Below are positions 16,516-24,704 of a stretch of 64,000 nt of DNA, one piece after another. The stretch spans positions 992,001 through 1,056,000 of the forward strand of contig NZ_CP114871.1 in assembly GCF_027474405.1 (NCBI RefSeq), in the 5' to 3' direction. The DNA comes from Caulobacter sp. NIBR2454. Its GTDB lineage: Bacteria > Pseudomonadota > Alphaproteobacteria > Caulobacterales > Caulobacteraceae. Position 1 is the first letter of the stretch; the number at the start of each line of letters is the position of its first letter. The notes below the pieces were generated by a model. That model saw only the letters and a program-made list of their open reading frames with translations, ran no database searches and was not told the DNA's origin. Made by a program: the position numbers and the translations under genes.

Positions 16516-17724
16516 ATGCAAGGGCGGACAGTCTATCTGTGCAGCGGATTTCGGACGCCCATAGGCCGGTTCGGCGGCGGGCTGTCCAAGGTGCGGGCCG
16601 ACGATCTGGCCGCTCATCCGCTGAAGGCGTTGATGGCCGCGCATCACAAGGTCGACTGGGATCGCCTGGACGAGGTGATCTACGGCTGCGTCAACCAGGC
16701 GGGCGAGGACAACCGCAACGTCGCGCGTATGGCTCTGCTGCTGGCGGGCCTGCCGGTGCGGACCCCGGCTGTGACCGTCAATCGCCTCTGCGCCTCCGGC
16801 CTGGAGTCGGTTATCCAGGGTGCGCGGATGATCGCTACCGGCGACGCCGAGTTCGTGGTCGCCGGCGGGGTGGAGCACATGACCCGCTCGCCGTTCGTCA
16901 TGGGCAAGGCCGAGACCGCCTTCCAGCGCAGCAACGAGATCTTCGACACCACCATCGGCTGGCGCTTCATCAACCCCGCCATGCGTAAGGCCTACGGCGT
17001 CGACGCCATGCCGGAGACGGCCGAGAACGTGGCCGAGGACTACCAGATCGCCCGCGCCGACCAGGACGCCTTCGCGTTCCGCAGCCAGCAGCGCGCCGCC
17101 GCCGCGATCAAGGCGGGCTACTTCGAGGGCGAGATCGCCCCGATCACGGTGTTCGACAAGAAGAAGGAGACGGTGCTGTCCGCTGACGAACACCCGCGCC
17201 CCGACACCACGCTGGAGGCGCTGCAGGCGCTCAAACCCATCGTGCGTGAGGGCGGCACGGTCACGGCCGGCAACGCGTCGGGCATCAATGACGGGGCGGC
17301 GGCCATGATCCTGGCCACAGAAGAGATCGCCCGCGAATTCGGCCTGGAGCCCATCGCCCGGGTCGAGGGCGGGGCTGCCGGCGGCGTCGCGCCACGCATC
17401 ATGGGGGTGGGTCCGATCCCGGCGGTGGAGACCCTGACCAAGCGTCTTGGCATCACCGCCAAGGACTTCGACATCATCGAGCTGAACGAGGCCTTCGCCG
17501 CCCAGGCCCTGGCCTGCACGCGCGCCTGGGGTCTGGCCGACGACGCCGAACATGTGAATCCGCATGGCGGCGCCATCGCCCTGGGCCACCCGCTGGGCGC
17601 CAGCGGAGCCCGGCTGGCGATCACCGCCGCGCGGGCGATGAAAGCCCGCGGCGGCAAGCGCGCTCTGGCCAGCATGTGCATCGGGGTTGGCCAAGGCGGG
17701 GCGCTTGCATTAGCAAGCGTCTGA
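16516..17724 (+). CDS. pcaF: thiolase, 3-oxoadipyl-CoA thiolase type (PcaF-like)
   Basis: Thiolase of 402 aa that cleaves a 3-ketoacyl-CoA. Nucleophile Cys is in VNRLCASGLESV, the His in GGAIALGHPLGASGARL, and the second Cys in ASMCIGVGQGGALA. The segment VMGKAETAFQRSNEIFDTTIGWRFINP is the PcaF/PaaJ subfamily wording, pointing to 3-oxoadipyl-CoA and aromatic degradation, although no other pca or paa gene lies in this window. Start taken at ATG 16516, seven bases after GGGAG; an ATG at 16495 would add seven residues. The next gene starts two bases after the stop. Confidence 0.88.
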   Translation: MQGRTVYLCSGFRTPIGRFGGGLSKVRADDLAAHPLKALMAAHHKVDWDRLDEVIYGCVNQAGEDNRNVARMALLLAGLPVRTPAVTVNRLCASGLESVIQGARMIATGDAEFVVAGGVEHMTRSPFVMGKAETAFQRSNEIFDTTIGWRFINPAMRKAYGVDAMPETAENVAEDYQIARADQDAFAFRSQQRAAAAIKAGYFEGEIAPITVFDKKKETVLSADEHPRPDTTLEALQALKPIVREGGTVTAGNASGINDGAAAMILATEEIAREFGLEPIARVEGGAAGGVAPRIMGVGPIPAVETLTKRLGITAKDFDIIELNEAFAAQALACTRAWGLADDAEHVNPHGGAIALGHPLGASGARLAITAARAMKARGGKRALASMCIGVGQGGALALASV

Positions 17725-17725
17725 C

Positions 17726-18037
17726 ATGACCTCTCCCATCGAAGACGCCCTGCTTTCCGCCATCGCCCTCTTGCCCGAAGGCAAGTCGGCCGATCCCGTC
17801 AAGGTCGCCCAGAGCGTCGAGCCCGAGCGCTGGCGCCGGATTCTGCCGCATGTGCGCAACGTGGCCATCGGCCTCGCCCGCGAGAACAAGCTGGTGATCC
17901 TGCGTCACAACAAGCCGGCCGACCCCGGCAAGTTCAAGGGCGTCTGGCGCTACCGCGCCCTGACCGCCGCCGAAGTCGCCGCCGGCGGTCCGACCTTCGT
18001 CCAGGCCTACGGAACCGACGAGGACGGCCTCGATTAG
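17726..18037 (+). CDS. DUF3253 domain-containing protein
   Basis: A 103-aa soluble protein recognised as DUF3253 from the pattern IEDALLSAIALLPEGKSADP, ERWRRILPHVRNVAIGLARE and KFKGVWRYR. The fold looks like a small winged-helix. Function is unknown. It lies one base after the thiolase stop and seven bases before a UDG-like gene, so it is probably in the same transcript. Confidence 0.75.
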   Translation: MTSPIEDALLSAIALLPEGKSADPVKVAQSVEPERWRRILPHVRNVAIGLARENKLVILRHNKPADPGKFKGVWRYRALTAAEVAAGGPTFVQAYGTDEDGLD

Positions 18038-18043
18038 GACGGC

Positions 18044-18631
18044 ATGAGTTCGCTCGACGCCGTTCTCGCTGATATCGCCGCCTGCCGCGCCTGCGCTGGC
18101 GAGCTCGCGCATGAGCCTCGGCCCGTGGTTCGCGTTTCGCCTCAGACCCGCATCCTGATCTGCGGCCAGGCGCCCGGACGACTGGTGCATGAGACGGGCC
18201 TGCCGTTCAACGACCCGTCCGGAAACCGCCTGCGTGGCTGGATGGGTGTCGACCGCGAGACGTTCTACGCGAACCCCGCGATCGGGGTGGCGGCCATGGC
18301 CTTCTGCTTTCCAGGCACAAATCCCAAGGGCGGTGACTATCCGCCTCCGACCCGCTGCGCCAAGCTGTGGCGCACAAAGCTGCTCGACAGCCTGCCCAAG
18401 ATGGAGCTGACCCTTCTGGTTGGTTGGCATGCTCAGGCCTGGGCGTTGGGGCCTCGTTCCATGGAGAACATGACCCAGACCGTGCGGGCCTGGGAACGAT
18501 ACCTGCCGCAGTTCCTGCCCATGCCGCATCCGTCCTGGCGCAACACGTCGTGGCTGAAGAAGAACCCCTGGTTCGACGCCGAGGTGGTTCCCTATCTGCA
18601 AGATCGTGTGGCTAAACTGCTCAAGGCATGA
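18044..18631 (+). CDS. uracil-DNA glycosylase-like family protein
   Basis: A 195-aa member of the UDG fold family. Visible elements are a CxxC near the N-terminus (CRACAG), ILICGQAPGRLVHETGLPFND (the GQxPG motif A position) and FLPMPHPSWRNTSWLKKNPW (the HPS motif B position). It lacks the catalytic Asp/Asn arrangement of family 1 UDG, and activity on uracil is not certain; many members of this group are uncharacterised. Start codon ATG 18044; stop overlaps the next ATG. Confidence 0.78.
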   Translation: MSSLDAVLADIAACRACAGELAHEPRPVVRVSPQTRILICGQAPGRLVHETGLPFNDPSGNRLRGWMGVDRETFYANPAIGVAAMAFCFPGTNPKGGDYPPPTRCAKLWRTKLLDSLPKMELTLLVGWHAQAWALGPRSMENMTQTVRAWERYLPQFLPMPHPSWRNTSWLKKNPWFDAEVVPYLQDRVAKLLKA

Positions 18632-19644
18632 ACCGGCGCGTCTTCCTCTTCAGTTCGGCGGCGATGACCGCCGCGGCCTGTGCGCCCATGGTGCAGTCGC
18701 GGGGCACGCCAGGGCTCGGCTTTTCCGGCCCACACCTGACATCCGACGCCTTCGTCAGCATCGACGGCGCGCGGTTGGGCCTGTCGCACTGGGTTTCGGA
18801 TGAGGAACCCTGGGCGGTGATCGCCGGCCTGCACGGCATGAACGACTACGCCAACGCCTTCCATTTCTGGGGCGAGTGGGGGCAGGCGAGGGGAATCGCC
18901 ACCTACGCCATCGACCAGCGTGGTTTCGGCAGGTCTCCCGAACGCGGCGTATGGGGCGGCGACGATCTGATGGTGGACGATGTCCGCGCCCTCTGCGCCG
19001 TCCTGCGGGCCAAGCACCCCAAGGCCATCATCGCTATCGCCGGGATCAGCATGGGCGGGGCGGTGGCCATCGACGCCATGGCGTCCGATCCCGCGCCGGA
19101 CGCCGACCGCACCCTGTTGCTGTCGCCGGCGGTTTGGGGCTGGTCCGAACAGCCCCTGCCAAACCGCGCCATGCTGTGGCTGAGCGCCCATACGATCCGG
19201 TCCAAGGTCTGGACGCCGCCGGCTTGGCTGACCCGCAAGGTGCGGCCCACCGACAATATCGACGAACTCTACCGCATGGGCACGGACCGCCAGATGATCT
19301 GGGGCGCGAGGTCGGACACCCTTTATGGTCTCGTCGACATGATGGATCGGGGCCAGGAGCGTATCGGCGCGGTAAGGGGGCCGGTAGCCTACTTCTACGG
19401 CGCCAACGACGAGATCATCCCCAAGAAGCCGGCGCGCAAGGCGGCGGCCCAACTGCCGCCCGAGGCGCGCAGCGCGTACTATGCCAAGGGCTTCCACCTG
19501 CTGCTGGTCGATCACCAGCGCGAGGCGGTCTTCGCCGACATGGTCGCGTTCCTGAAGGACCCCGGCGCTCCGTTCCCATCGGGCGCCCCGCCCATCGTCG
19601 CAGCGCCAGAGTCAGGGCTTGTGACTCGCGCCCCGGAGGCGTAG
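18628..19644 (+). CDS. alpha/beta hydrolase, predicted lipoprotein (monoglyceride-lipase-like)
   Basis: A 338-aa serine hydrolase fold. The N-terminus MNRRVFLFSSAAMTAAAC has a twin-arginine start and a lipobox ending in Cys18, so Tat export with lipid anchoring is likely. The nucleophile elbow is AGISMGGAV (G-x-S-x-G); an oxyanion region follows from GLHGMNDYANAF, DQRGFGRSP, and a catalytic His in KGFHLLLVD. Overall organisation resembles monoacylglycerol lipases/lysophospholipases (Hydrolase_4). Start overlaps the preceding stop by four bases. Confidence 0.82.
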   Translation: MNRRVFLFSSAAMTAAACAPMVQSRGTPGLGFSGPHLTSDAFVSIDGARLGLSHWVSDEEPWAVIAGLHGMNDYANAFHFWGEWGQARGIATYAIDQRGFGRSPERGVWGGDDLMVDDVRALCAVLRAKHPKAIIAIAGISMGGAVAIDAMASDPAPDADRTLLLSPAVWGWSEQPLPNRAMLWLSAHTIRSKVWTPPAWLTRKVRPTDNIDELYRMGTDRQMIWGARSDTLYGLVDMMDRGQERIGAVRGPVAYFYGANDEIIPKKPARKAAAQLPPEARSAYYAKGFHLLLVDHQREAVFADMVAFLKDPGAPFPSGAPPIVAAPESGLVTRAPEA

Positions 19645-19686
19645 AGGGCGCGCACATAATTTCCGCAACGGGACGGACTTCCAGGC

Positions 19687-20748
19687 ATGACTCTTTTCGA
19701 TTCCCCGGCCTTCGAGGGCCATGAAGGCGTTCACACCTTCTTCGACGAAAAGACTGGCCTTAAAACCATCATCTCCGTTCACTCCACGGCCCTTGGCCCA
19801 GCAGCCGGCGGTTGCCGCATGTGGGCCTATCCGGACGCCGAAGCGGCCCTGACCGACGCCCTGAAGCTGTCGCGCGCCATGTCCTACAAGAACGCCATGG
19901 CCGACATCGGCTTGGGCGGCGGCAAGGCCGTGATCATCGGCGACAGCCGCACCCAAAAGACCCCTGAGCTGTTCGAGGCGTTCGGCCGTGCGGTGGACGC
20001 CGTCGGCGGCCGCTACTGGACCGCAGAGGACGTCGGCGTCTCGCCGGAAGATCTGCAGAACGCCCGCAAGCAGACCCGCTATGTCGCCGGCCTGGAAGGC
20101 CATGCGGCCGCCTCGGGCGATCCCAGCCCGGTGACCGCCGAGGGTGTGTTCCGGGGCGTGAAGCTGTGCGTCGAGCGCGCGTACAATCGAGACCTGAACG
20201 GCGTCACCGTCGCGATCCAGGGCGTGGGCCATGTCGGCGCCTATCTGGCCGAAAAGCTGCACGCCGCGGGCGCCAAGCTGGTGATCGCCGACGTTAATCA
20301 GACCGCCCTGGATGAAATCGCAGCCAAGACAGGCGCCAAGATCGTCTCGACCGACGCCATCTTCGACGTGGACGCCGAGGTGTTCGCCCCCTGCGCCCTG
20401 GGCGGCGCGGTCAACGCCGACACCCTCCCGCGCCTCAAAGGCAAGGTCGTCGCCGGCGGCGCCAACAACCAGCTGGCCACGCCGGAAATCGGCCGCATCC
20501 TGTTCGACAAGGGCATGCTGTATGCCCCCGACTACGTCATCAACGGCGGCGGCATCATCAATGTGGCCGGCGAAATCCGCGCCCTGGAAGCCGGAGGCGC
20601 GTTCGACCCGGCCTGGGTCGAGGGCAAGCTATCGACCCTGATGTTGACCCTAGGCGAAGTGCTCGATCGTTCGGTCGCCGAAAAGCGTCCGACCCACGAA
20701 GTGGCCAACGAAATGGCCAAGGCCCGCATCGCGGCGGGCCGTTCTTAA
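19687..20748 (+). CDS. Glu/Leu/Phe/Val dehydrogenase family protein (leucine dehydrogenase-like)
   Basis: NAD-dependent oxidative deaminase of branched-chain or aromatic amino acids, 353 aa. The N-domain contains GPAAGGCRMWAYPD and MSYKNAMADIGLGGGKAVII with the substrate and catalytic lysines; the C-domain has a Rossmann motif in VAIQGVGHVGAYLAEKL. This is the short leucine/phenylalanine dehydrogenase class rather than glutamate dehydrogenase. Its TAA overlaps the TAA of the convergent monooxygenase gene (TTAA). Confidence 0.88.
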   Translation: MTLFDSPAFEGHEGVHTFFDEKTGLKTIISVHSTALGPAAGGCRMWAYPDAEAALTDALKLSRAMSYKNAMADIGLGGGKAVIIGDSRTQKTPELFEAFGRAVDAVGGRYWTAEDVGVSPEDLQNARKQTRYVAGLEGHAAASGDPSPVTAEGVFRGVKLCVERAYNRDLNGVTVAIQGVGHVGAYLAEKLHAAGAKLVIADVNQTALDEIAAKTGAKIVSTDAIFDVDAEVFAPCALGGAVNADTLPRLKGKVVAGGANNQLATPEIGRILFDKGMLYAPDYVINGGGIINVAGEIRALEAGGAFDPAWVEGKLSTLMLTLGEVLDRSVAEKRPTHEVANEMAKARIAAGRS

Positions 20749-22256
20749 GCCTCGGCCCTAACCCGCTCCATGTCGTAGGCGGTCGGGTCGACCGCCTTCA
20801 CACGGCGCCGATAGTCGAAGGTGAAGCCGGGCCAGATGGTCGTATTGCGACCGTCCGCGGTCAGGTACCAGCTCTTGCAGCCGCCGGAATTCCAGACGGT
20901 CTTGCCGACCCGTTCCTGGACGAAGGCGTTGAACTGGTTCTGCGCCTCGCGCTTGGGGTCCATCCAGGCCGCCCCGGCGGCCTCCATCCGGCGCAGGCCG
21001 TCCATGACGTGCCGGATCTGGCTCTCGATCATGTAGACGATCGAGTTGTGGCCCAGGCCCGTGTTGGGGCCCATCAGCATGAAGAAGTTGGGATAGCCGC
21101 TGACCGTCACGCCCAGATAGGCCTGAGCCCCGGCCGCCCATTCGGCGTTCAGGTGCCTGCCGCCGCGTCCATGCACCTGGGTCGGCGACAGGGCGTCGGT
21201 GGCCGCGAAGCCCGTCCCATAGATGATGACGTCGGCCTTGTGCTCGATCCCGTCGGTGGTCCGCACGCCGCTGGGCGTGATCTCGGCGATGCCGTCGGTG
21301 ACCAGCGCCACGTTCTCCCGGTTCAGGGCCGGATAGTAGTCGTTTGAGATCAGGATGCGCTTGCAGCCCATGCGATAGTTGGGCGTCACCTTTTCGCGCA
21401 GGGCCGGGTCGGTGATAACCGCGTCGATGTACTGGCGCGCCAGCGCCTCGGACTTGGCCATGGCTTCAGGCTTGAAGACGAAGGCCGCCGCGCGGCTTTC
21501 CATGCGGGTGTAGATGAAGCCGCGCAGCAACTTCTGGAACACCGGGGCGGCCTTGAACAAGGCCTTTTCCCAGCCGTGCATCGGTCGGTCCAGCTTGGGC
21601 ACGATCCAGGGCGGAGTGCGCTGGAACAGGGTTAGCGACTTCACCTTCGGCGCGATCTGCGGGACAAACTGAATGGCGCTGGCGCCCGTGCCGATCACCG
21701 CGACCGTCTTGCCGGTCAGGTCCTCGTCATGATCCCACCAGGCCGAGTGAAAGGCCTTTCCCTTGAAGCTGTCCATGCCTTTTATGCTCGGCAGCACAGG
21801 GCGCGAAAGCCCGCCGGTCCCCGACACCACCACGCGGGCGGTCAGGGTCTGGCCATCGTCGCTGGTCACTTTCCAGAACCCCCCGGCCTCGTCGAAGGTC
21901 AGGTCGGTGACCGTCTTGCCGAACCGCAGATAGGGTCGCAGGTCGTACTTGTCGGCCACCCGCTCCAGATAGGCGCGGATCTCCGGCTGGGTCGGGTACA
22001 TCCGCGACCATTCCGGGTTCGGCTCGAAGGAGAAGGAATAGAGGTGGCTGGGCACGTCGCAGGCGCACCCCGGATAGGTGTTGTCGCGCCAGGTGCCGCC
22101 GACGCTGGCGGCCTTCTCCAGGATGACGAAGTCCCGCCGCCCGTCCTTGAGCAGGGCGATGGCCATGCCTAGCCCGGAGAAACCCGAGCCCAGGATGGCG
22201 ACGTCCACGTCCGGCTTGGCGGGCGCCTGGCCCGCCGGCTTGAAGGGCGCGTTCAT
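20745..22256 (-). CDS. flavin-containing monooxygenase, Baeyer-Villiger type
   Basis: FAD/NADPH-dependent oxygenase, 503 aa. FAD site: VAILGSGFSGLGMAIALLKD; then GGTWRDNTYPGCACDVPSHLYS. The BVMO fingerprint FKGKAFHSAWWDHD (FxGxxxHxxxW) lies around residues 175-186, followed by the NADPH Rossmann motif VIGTGASAIQ. The C-terminal motif GTGFAATD is present. Substrate (ketone) is unknown. It is monocistronic, preceded by about 80 bases before the small ORF on the same strand. Confidence 0.88.
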   Translation of the reverse strand: MNAPFKPAGQAPAKPDVDVAILGSGFSGLGMAIALLKDGRRDFVILEKAASVGGTWRDNTYPGCACDVPSHLYSFSFEPNPEWSRMYPTQPEIRAYLERVADKYDLRPYLRFGKTVTDLTFDEAGGFWKVTSDDGQTLTARVVVSGTGGLSRPVLPSIKGMDSFKGKAFHSAWWDHDEDLTGKTVAVIGTGASAIQFVPQIAPKVKSLTLFQRTPPWIVPKLDRPMHGWEKALFKAAPVFQKLLRGFIYTRMESRAAAFVFKPEAMAKSEALARQYIDAVITDPALREKVTPNYRMGCKRILISNDYYPALNRENVALVTDGIAEITPSGVRTTDGIEHKADVIIYGTGFAATDALSPTQVHGRGGRHLNAEWAAGAQAYLGVTVSGYPNFFMLMGPNTGLGHNSIVYMIESQIRHVMDGLRRMEAAGAAWMDPKREAQNQFNAFVQERVGKTVWNSGGCKSWYLTADGRNTTIWPGFTFDYRRRVKAVDPTAYDMERVRAEA

Positions 22257-22334
22257 AGTCCACCTAATGAGGCCGCCGTCTGACGCGGCGTGTCCGTCAT
22301 CCTGAAGGTGAACGGTGATAAGTCAATGCGCTGC
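22257..22334. other. short intergenic region upstream of the monooxygenase gene
   Basis: This 78-base stretch between the 58-aa ORF stop and the monooxygenase start should hold the latter's promoter. I see no recognisable box, hairpin or RNA gene in it. Confidence 0.4.
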
Positions 22335-22511
22335 TTAGTGCCCCGGCTTCGGCTCGAAGGATCGCGGCGGGTTGATCTTCAATGCGATCTTGCTGGCCTT
22401 TTGGCCGTGTTGCGGCTTGGCGACGCTATGGGGAATGACAACGGTCCGCAGAGGGTGATCCTGCTGTTGGAACCCGTGTGGCATGGCCTGGCGCTCCCTG
22501 GTTTTGTCCAT
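22335..22511 (-). CDS. 58-aa hypothetical protein coupled to the transglutaminase gene
   Basis: A short reverse-strand ORF starts four bases after the transglutaminase stop (TGA TAGG ATG) and runs 58 codons to TAA. The product is basic and polar (MDKTRERQAMPHGFQQQDHP, later VVIPHSVAKPQHGQKASKIA and a Pro-rich tail FEPKPGH), without signal or membrane segment. Third positions are about four-fifths G or C, in line with neighbouring genes. I do not recognise the family; the evidence is position, coupling and codon use. Confidence 0.5.
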   Translation of the reverse strand: MDKTRERQAMPHGFQQQDHPLRTVVIPHSVAKPQHGQKASKIALKINPPRSFEPKPGH

Positions 22512-22515
22512 CCTA

Positions 22516-23394
22516 TCACGCGGCTCCCAGGACAGGTCCGGCGAGTTGGACGTCGACCTTCACGTCCAGGTGAGAATCGCCCGGATCGCCGAAAATCGAG
22601 CCTGAAACCGGCGCCGCCTGGGACGGCGTGCGCGCCGAGGCGACGGCGATCAGGTCCGGCGACTCCGCCAGCCCGTTGGTCGGGTCGAACTCCATCCAGC
22701 CCAGGCCGGGCAGGAAAACCTCGACCCAGGCGTGGGTCGCGCTCGCGCCCCGCACCTTGCTGGCCTTGGCGCTGTAGAGATAGCCAGTGACGAAGCGCGC
22801 CGCGTAGCCGAGACGGCGCAGCCCCTCCACCATCAGCCACGCGAAGTCGCGGCACGTCCCCGACCCCAGACGCAAGGTTTCCGCGGGGCTCTGTGTGCCT
22901 TCATCGTGGCGAGCTCCGTAGGCGAACTCCTGATGAATGGCGCTGTTGAGCCTGAGCAGGAAATCAAGAGCGGGTTCATCGGCGCGTCCCATCTGGCTGC
23001 GCAGCCACGTCAAAAGGCCCAGCGCCTCGTCGTCCGTAGCAGGCGCCATGAAAGGCTCTAACGCCGTGCGATCCTCGCGGTCATAGACGATGGGCGTGGC
23101 GGTGTGCGGATCGCCAATCTCGAAGGGCGACAGGGGAGCGGGAAAGCGCTCGATCAGCAGGTTGCTGACGATGACCAGTTCGGTCGAGGGGGTGTCGGGG
23201 GTGTACCAGCACACGCAATTTCCCAGCGCGTCATAGACCCAGCGAACCGCGCCTAGCGGAGACAACTCTAGCGTCGCCTCCACGATGCGGGCGGCATGAC
23301 TGTCGCGCGGACGCAGCATCAGGCGCTGCGGACCAAACCGCACCGGACGCTCGTAGGTGTAACGGGTCTCGTGGCGAATACGCAGCCGCGTCAT
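22516..23394 (-). CDS. transglutaminase family protein
   Basis: A 292-aa cytosolic-looking protein of the bacterial transglutaminase-like cysteine peptidase group. An N-terminal beta domain (LRIRHETRYTYERPVRFGPQ) is followed by the papain-like core: nucleophile Cys in GSGTCRDFAWLMVE, His in ATHAWVEVFLPGLGW, Asp in MEFDPTNGL. Substrate unknown. The ATG at 23394 (MTRLRIRHE) matches the family start; a GTG at 23415 would add seven residues. It is divergent from the radical-SAM gene, with the LexA box between, so LexA might influence both. Confidence 0.88.
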   Translation of the reverse strand: MTRLRIRHETRYTYERPVRFGPQRLMLRPRDSHAARIVEATLELSPLGAVRWVYDALGNCVCWYTPDTPSTELVIVSNLLIERFPAPLSPFEIGDPHTATPIVYDREDRTALEPFMAPATDDEALGLLTWLRSQMGRADEPALDFLLRLNSAIHQEFAYGARHDEGTQSPAETLRLGSGTCRDFAWLMVEGLRRLGYAARFVTGYLYSAKASKVRGASATHAWVEVFLPGLGWMEFDPTNGLAESPDLIAVASARTPSQAAPVSGSIFGDPGDSHLDVKVDVQLAGPVLGAA

Positions 23395-23442
23395 GACCGC
23401 GTGGAAACGCCACACCCCATCGCGCGTTCCATTCTATCGACA

Positions 23443-23457
23443 GAACAAAAAGCGAAC
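23443..23457. promoter_or_regulatory. LexA (SOS) box upstream of the radical SAM-UdgX operon
   Basis: GAAC-AAAAAGC-GAAC is an exact match to the alphaproteobacterial LexA operator (GTTC-N7-GTTC on the other strand). It ends 14 bases before the ATG of the radical SAM gene, a position where LexA would block transcription. The same spaced motif appears upstream of recA in this window. Confidence 0.85.
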
Positions 23458-23471
23458 ATTATGGTGGACTC

Positions 23472-24704
23472 ATGGCCGTTCTTGATCTGAAGTCCAAGCT
23501 CGCAATCTTGTCCGATGCGGCCAAGTACGACGCGTCCTGCGCTTCTTCAGGCGGCCAGAAACGCAATTCCCTGGGCGGCAAGGGCGTCGGCTCGACCGAG
23601 GGCATGGGCATCTGCCACGCCTATGCGCCGGACGGGCGGTGCATAAGCCTACTGAAAATCCTTCTGACCAACTTCTGCATCTACGACTGCGCCTACTGCA
23701 TCAACCGTTCGTCCTCGAACGTGAAGCGGGCGCGGTTCACGGTGGAGGAGGTTGTCGACCTCACCCTGGGCTTCTACAAGCGCAACTATATCGAGGGGCT
23801 TTTCCTCTCATCCGGCATCATCCGCAGCGGCGACTACACCATGGAGGAGATGGTGCGGGTGGCCCGGACGCTGCGCGAGGTCCACGATTTCCGCGGCTAC
23901 ATCCACCTCAAGCTGATCCCGGAGGCCTCGGCGGCCCTAGTGCTGGAGGCGGGGCTCTATGCCGATCGCGTCTCGATCAACATCGAGCTACCCAAGGACG
24001 AGAGCCTGACCGCCCTCGCGCCGGAAAAGGATGTCGGGGTCATCAAGAAGGCCATGGGCGGCGTGCGCCTGGCCATCGAGGAGCGCGCGCCGCGGAAGAA
24101 GGACCGCGTCCAGCCCAAGAAGTATGTCACCGGCCAGTCGACCCAGCTGATCGTTGGCGCCGATGCCGCCACCGACGGCGACATCCTGGCGCGGAGCGAG
24201 AACCTCTACGGTTCCTACAGCCTCAAGCGGGTCTACTACTCGGCATTCAGTCCGATCCCCGACAGCTCCAGCCGCCTGCCGCCGCAAAAGCCGCCGCTGA
24301 TGCGCGAGCACCGTCTGTATCAGGCCGACTGGCTGATGCGGTTCTATGGCTTTGAGCGGGGCGAGATTGTCGGCGTGGGCCAGAACCTGGATCTGGCCGT
24401 CGATCCCAAGCTGGCCTGGGCCTTGGCCAATCGCGACCGTTTCCCCGTGGATGTGAACAAGGCCGATCGGGAGATGCTGCTGCGGATCCCGGGCCTGGGC
24501 GTCAAATCTGTGGATGGGCTTGTCGCCTTGCGTCGCCAGAAGCGGGTTCGGCTAGAAGATCTGAAAAAGCTGTGCGGCTCGGAGAAGAAGTTGCGCCCCT
24601 TCGTCATCGCCGATGACTGGACCCCCGGCCCATTGAGCGACGCCGACGACCTGACCGCGCACCTGCCGCGCGAAACGCCGCCGCAGCAGTTGAGTCTCTT
24701 TTAA
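23472..24704 (+). CDS. putative DNA modification/repair radical SAM protein (UdgX-linked)
   Basis: Radical S-adenosylmethionine enzyme of 410 aa. The Fe-S cysteines are C69-x3-C73-x2-C76 in NFCIYDCAYCINRSSSN. The SAM-domain barrel continues through LFLSSGIIRSGDYTMEEM and GYIHLKLIPEAS. The C-terminal part has a helix-hairpin-helix DNA-binding motif (DVNKADREMLLRIPGLGVKS). This matches the uncharacterised family routinely found next to UDG-fold genes, presumed to act in DNA modification or repair. Stop and next start overlap (TAATG), and a LexA box precedes it, so it is predicted to be DNA-damage inducible. Its reaction is not known. Confidence 0.9.
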   Translation: MAVLDLKSKLAILSDAAKYDASCASSGGQKRNSLGGKGVGSTEGMGICHAYAPDGRCISLLKILLTNFCIYDCAYCINRSSSNVKRARFTVEEVVDLTLGFYKRNYIEGLFLSSGIIRSGDYTMEEMVRVARTLREVHDFRGYIHLKLIPEASAALVLEAGLYADRVSINIELPKDESLTALAPEKDVGVIKKAMGGVRLAIEERAPRKKDRVQPKKYVTGQSTQLIVGADAATDGDILARSENLYGSYSLKRVYYSAFSPIPDSSSRLPPQKPPLMREHRLYQADWLMRFYGFERGEIVGVGQNLDLAVDPKLAWALANRDRFPVDVNKADREMLLRIPGLGVKSVDGLVALRRQKRVRLEDLKKLCGSEKKLRPFVIADDWTPGPLSDADDLTAHLPRETPPQQLSLF

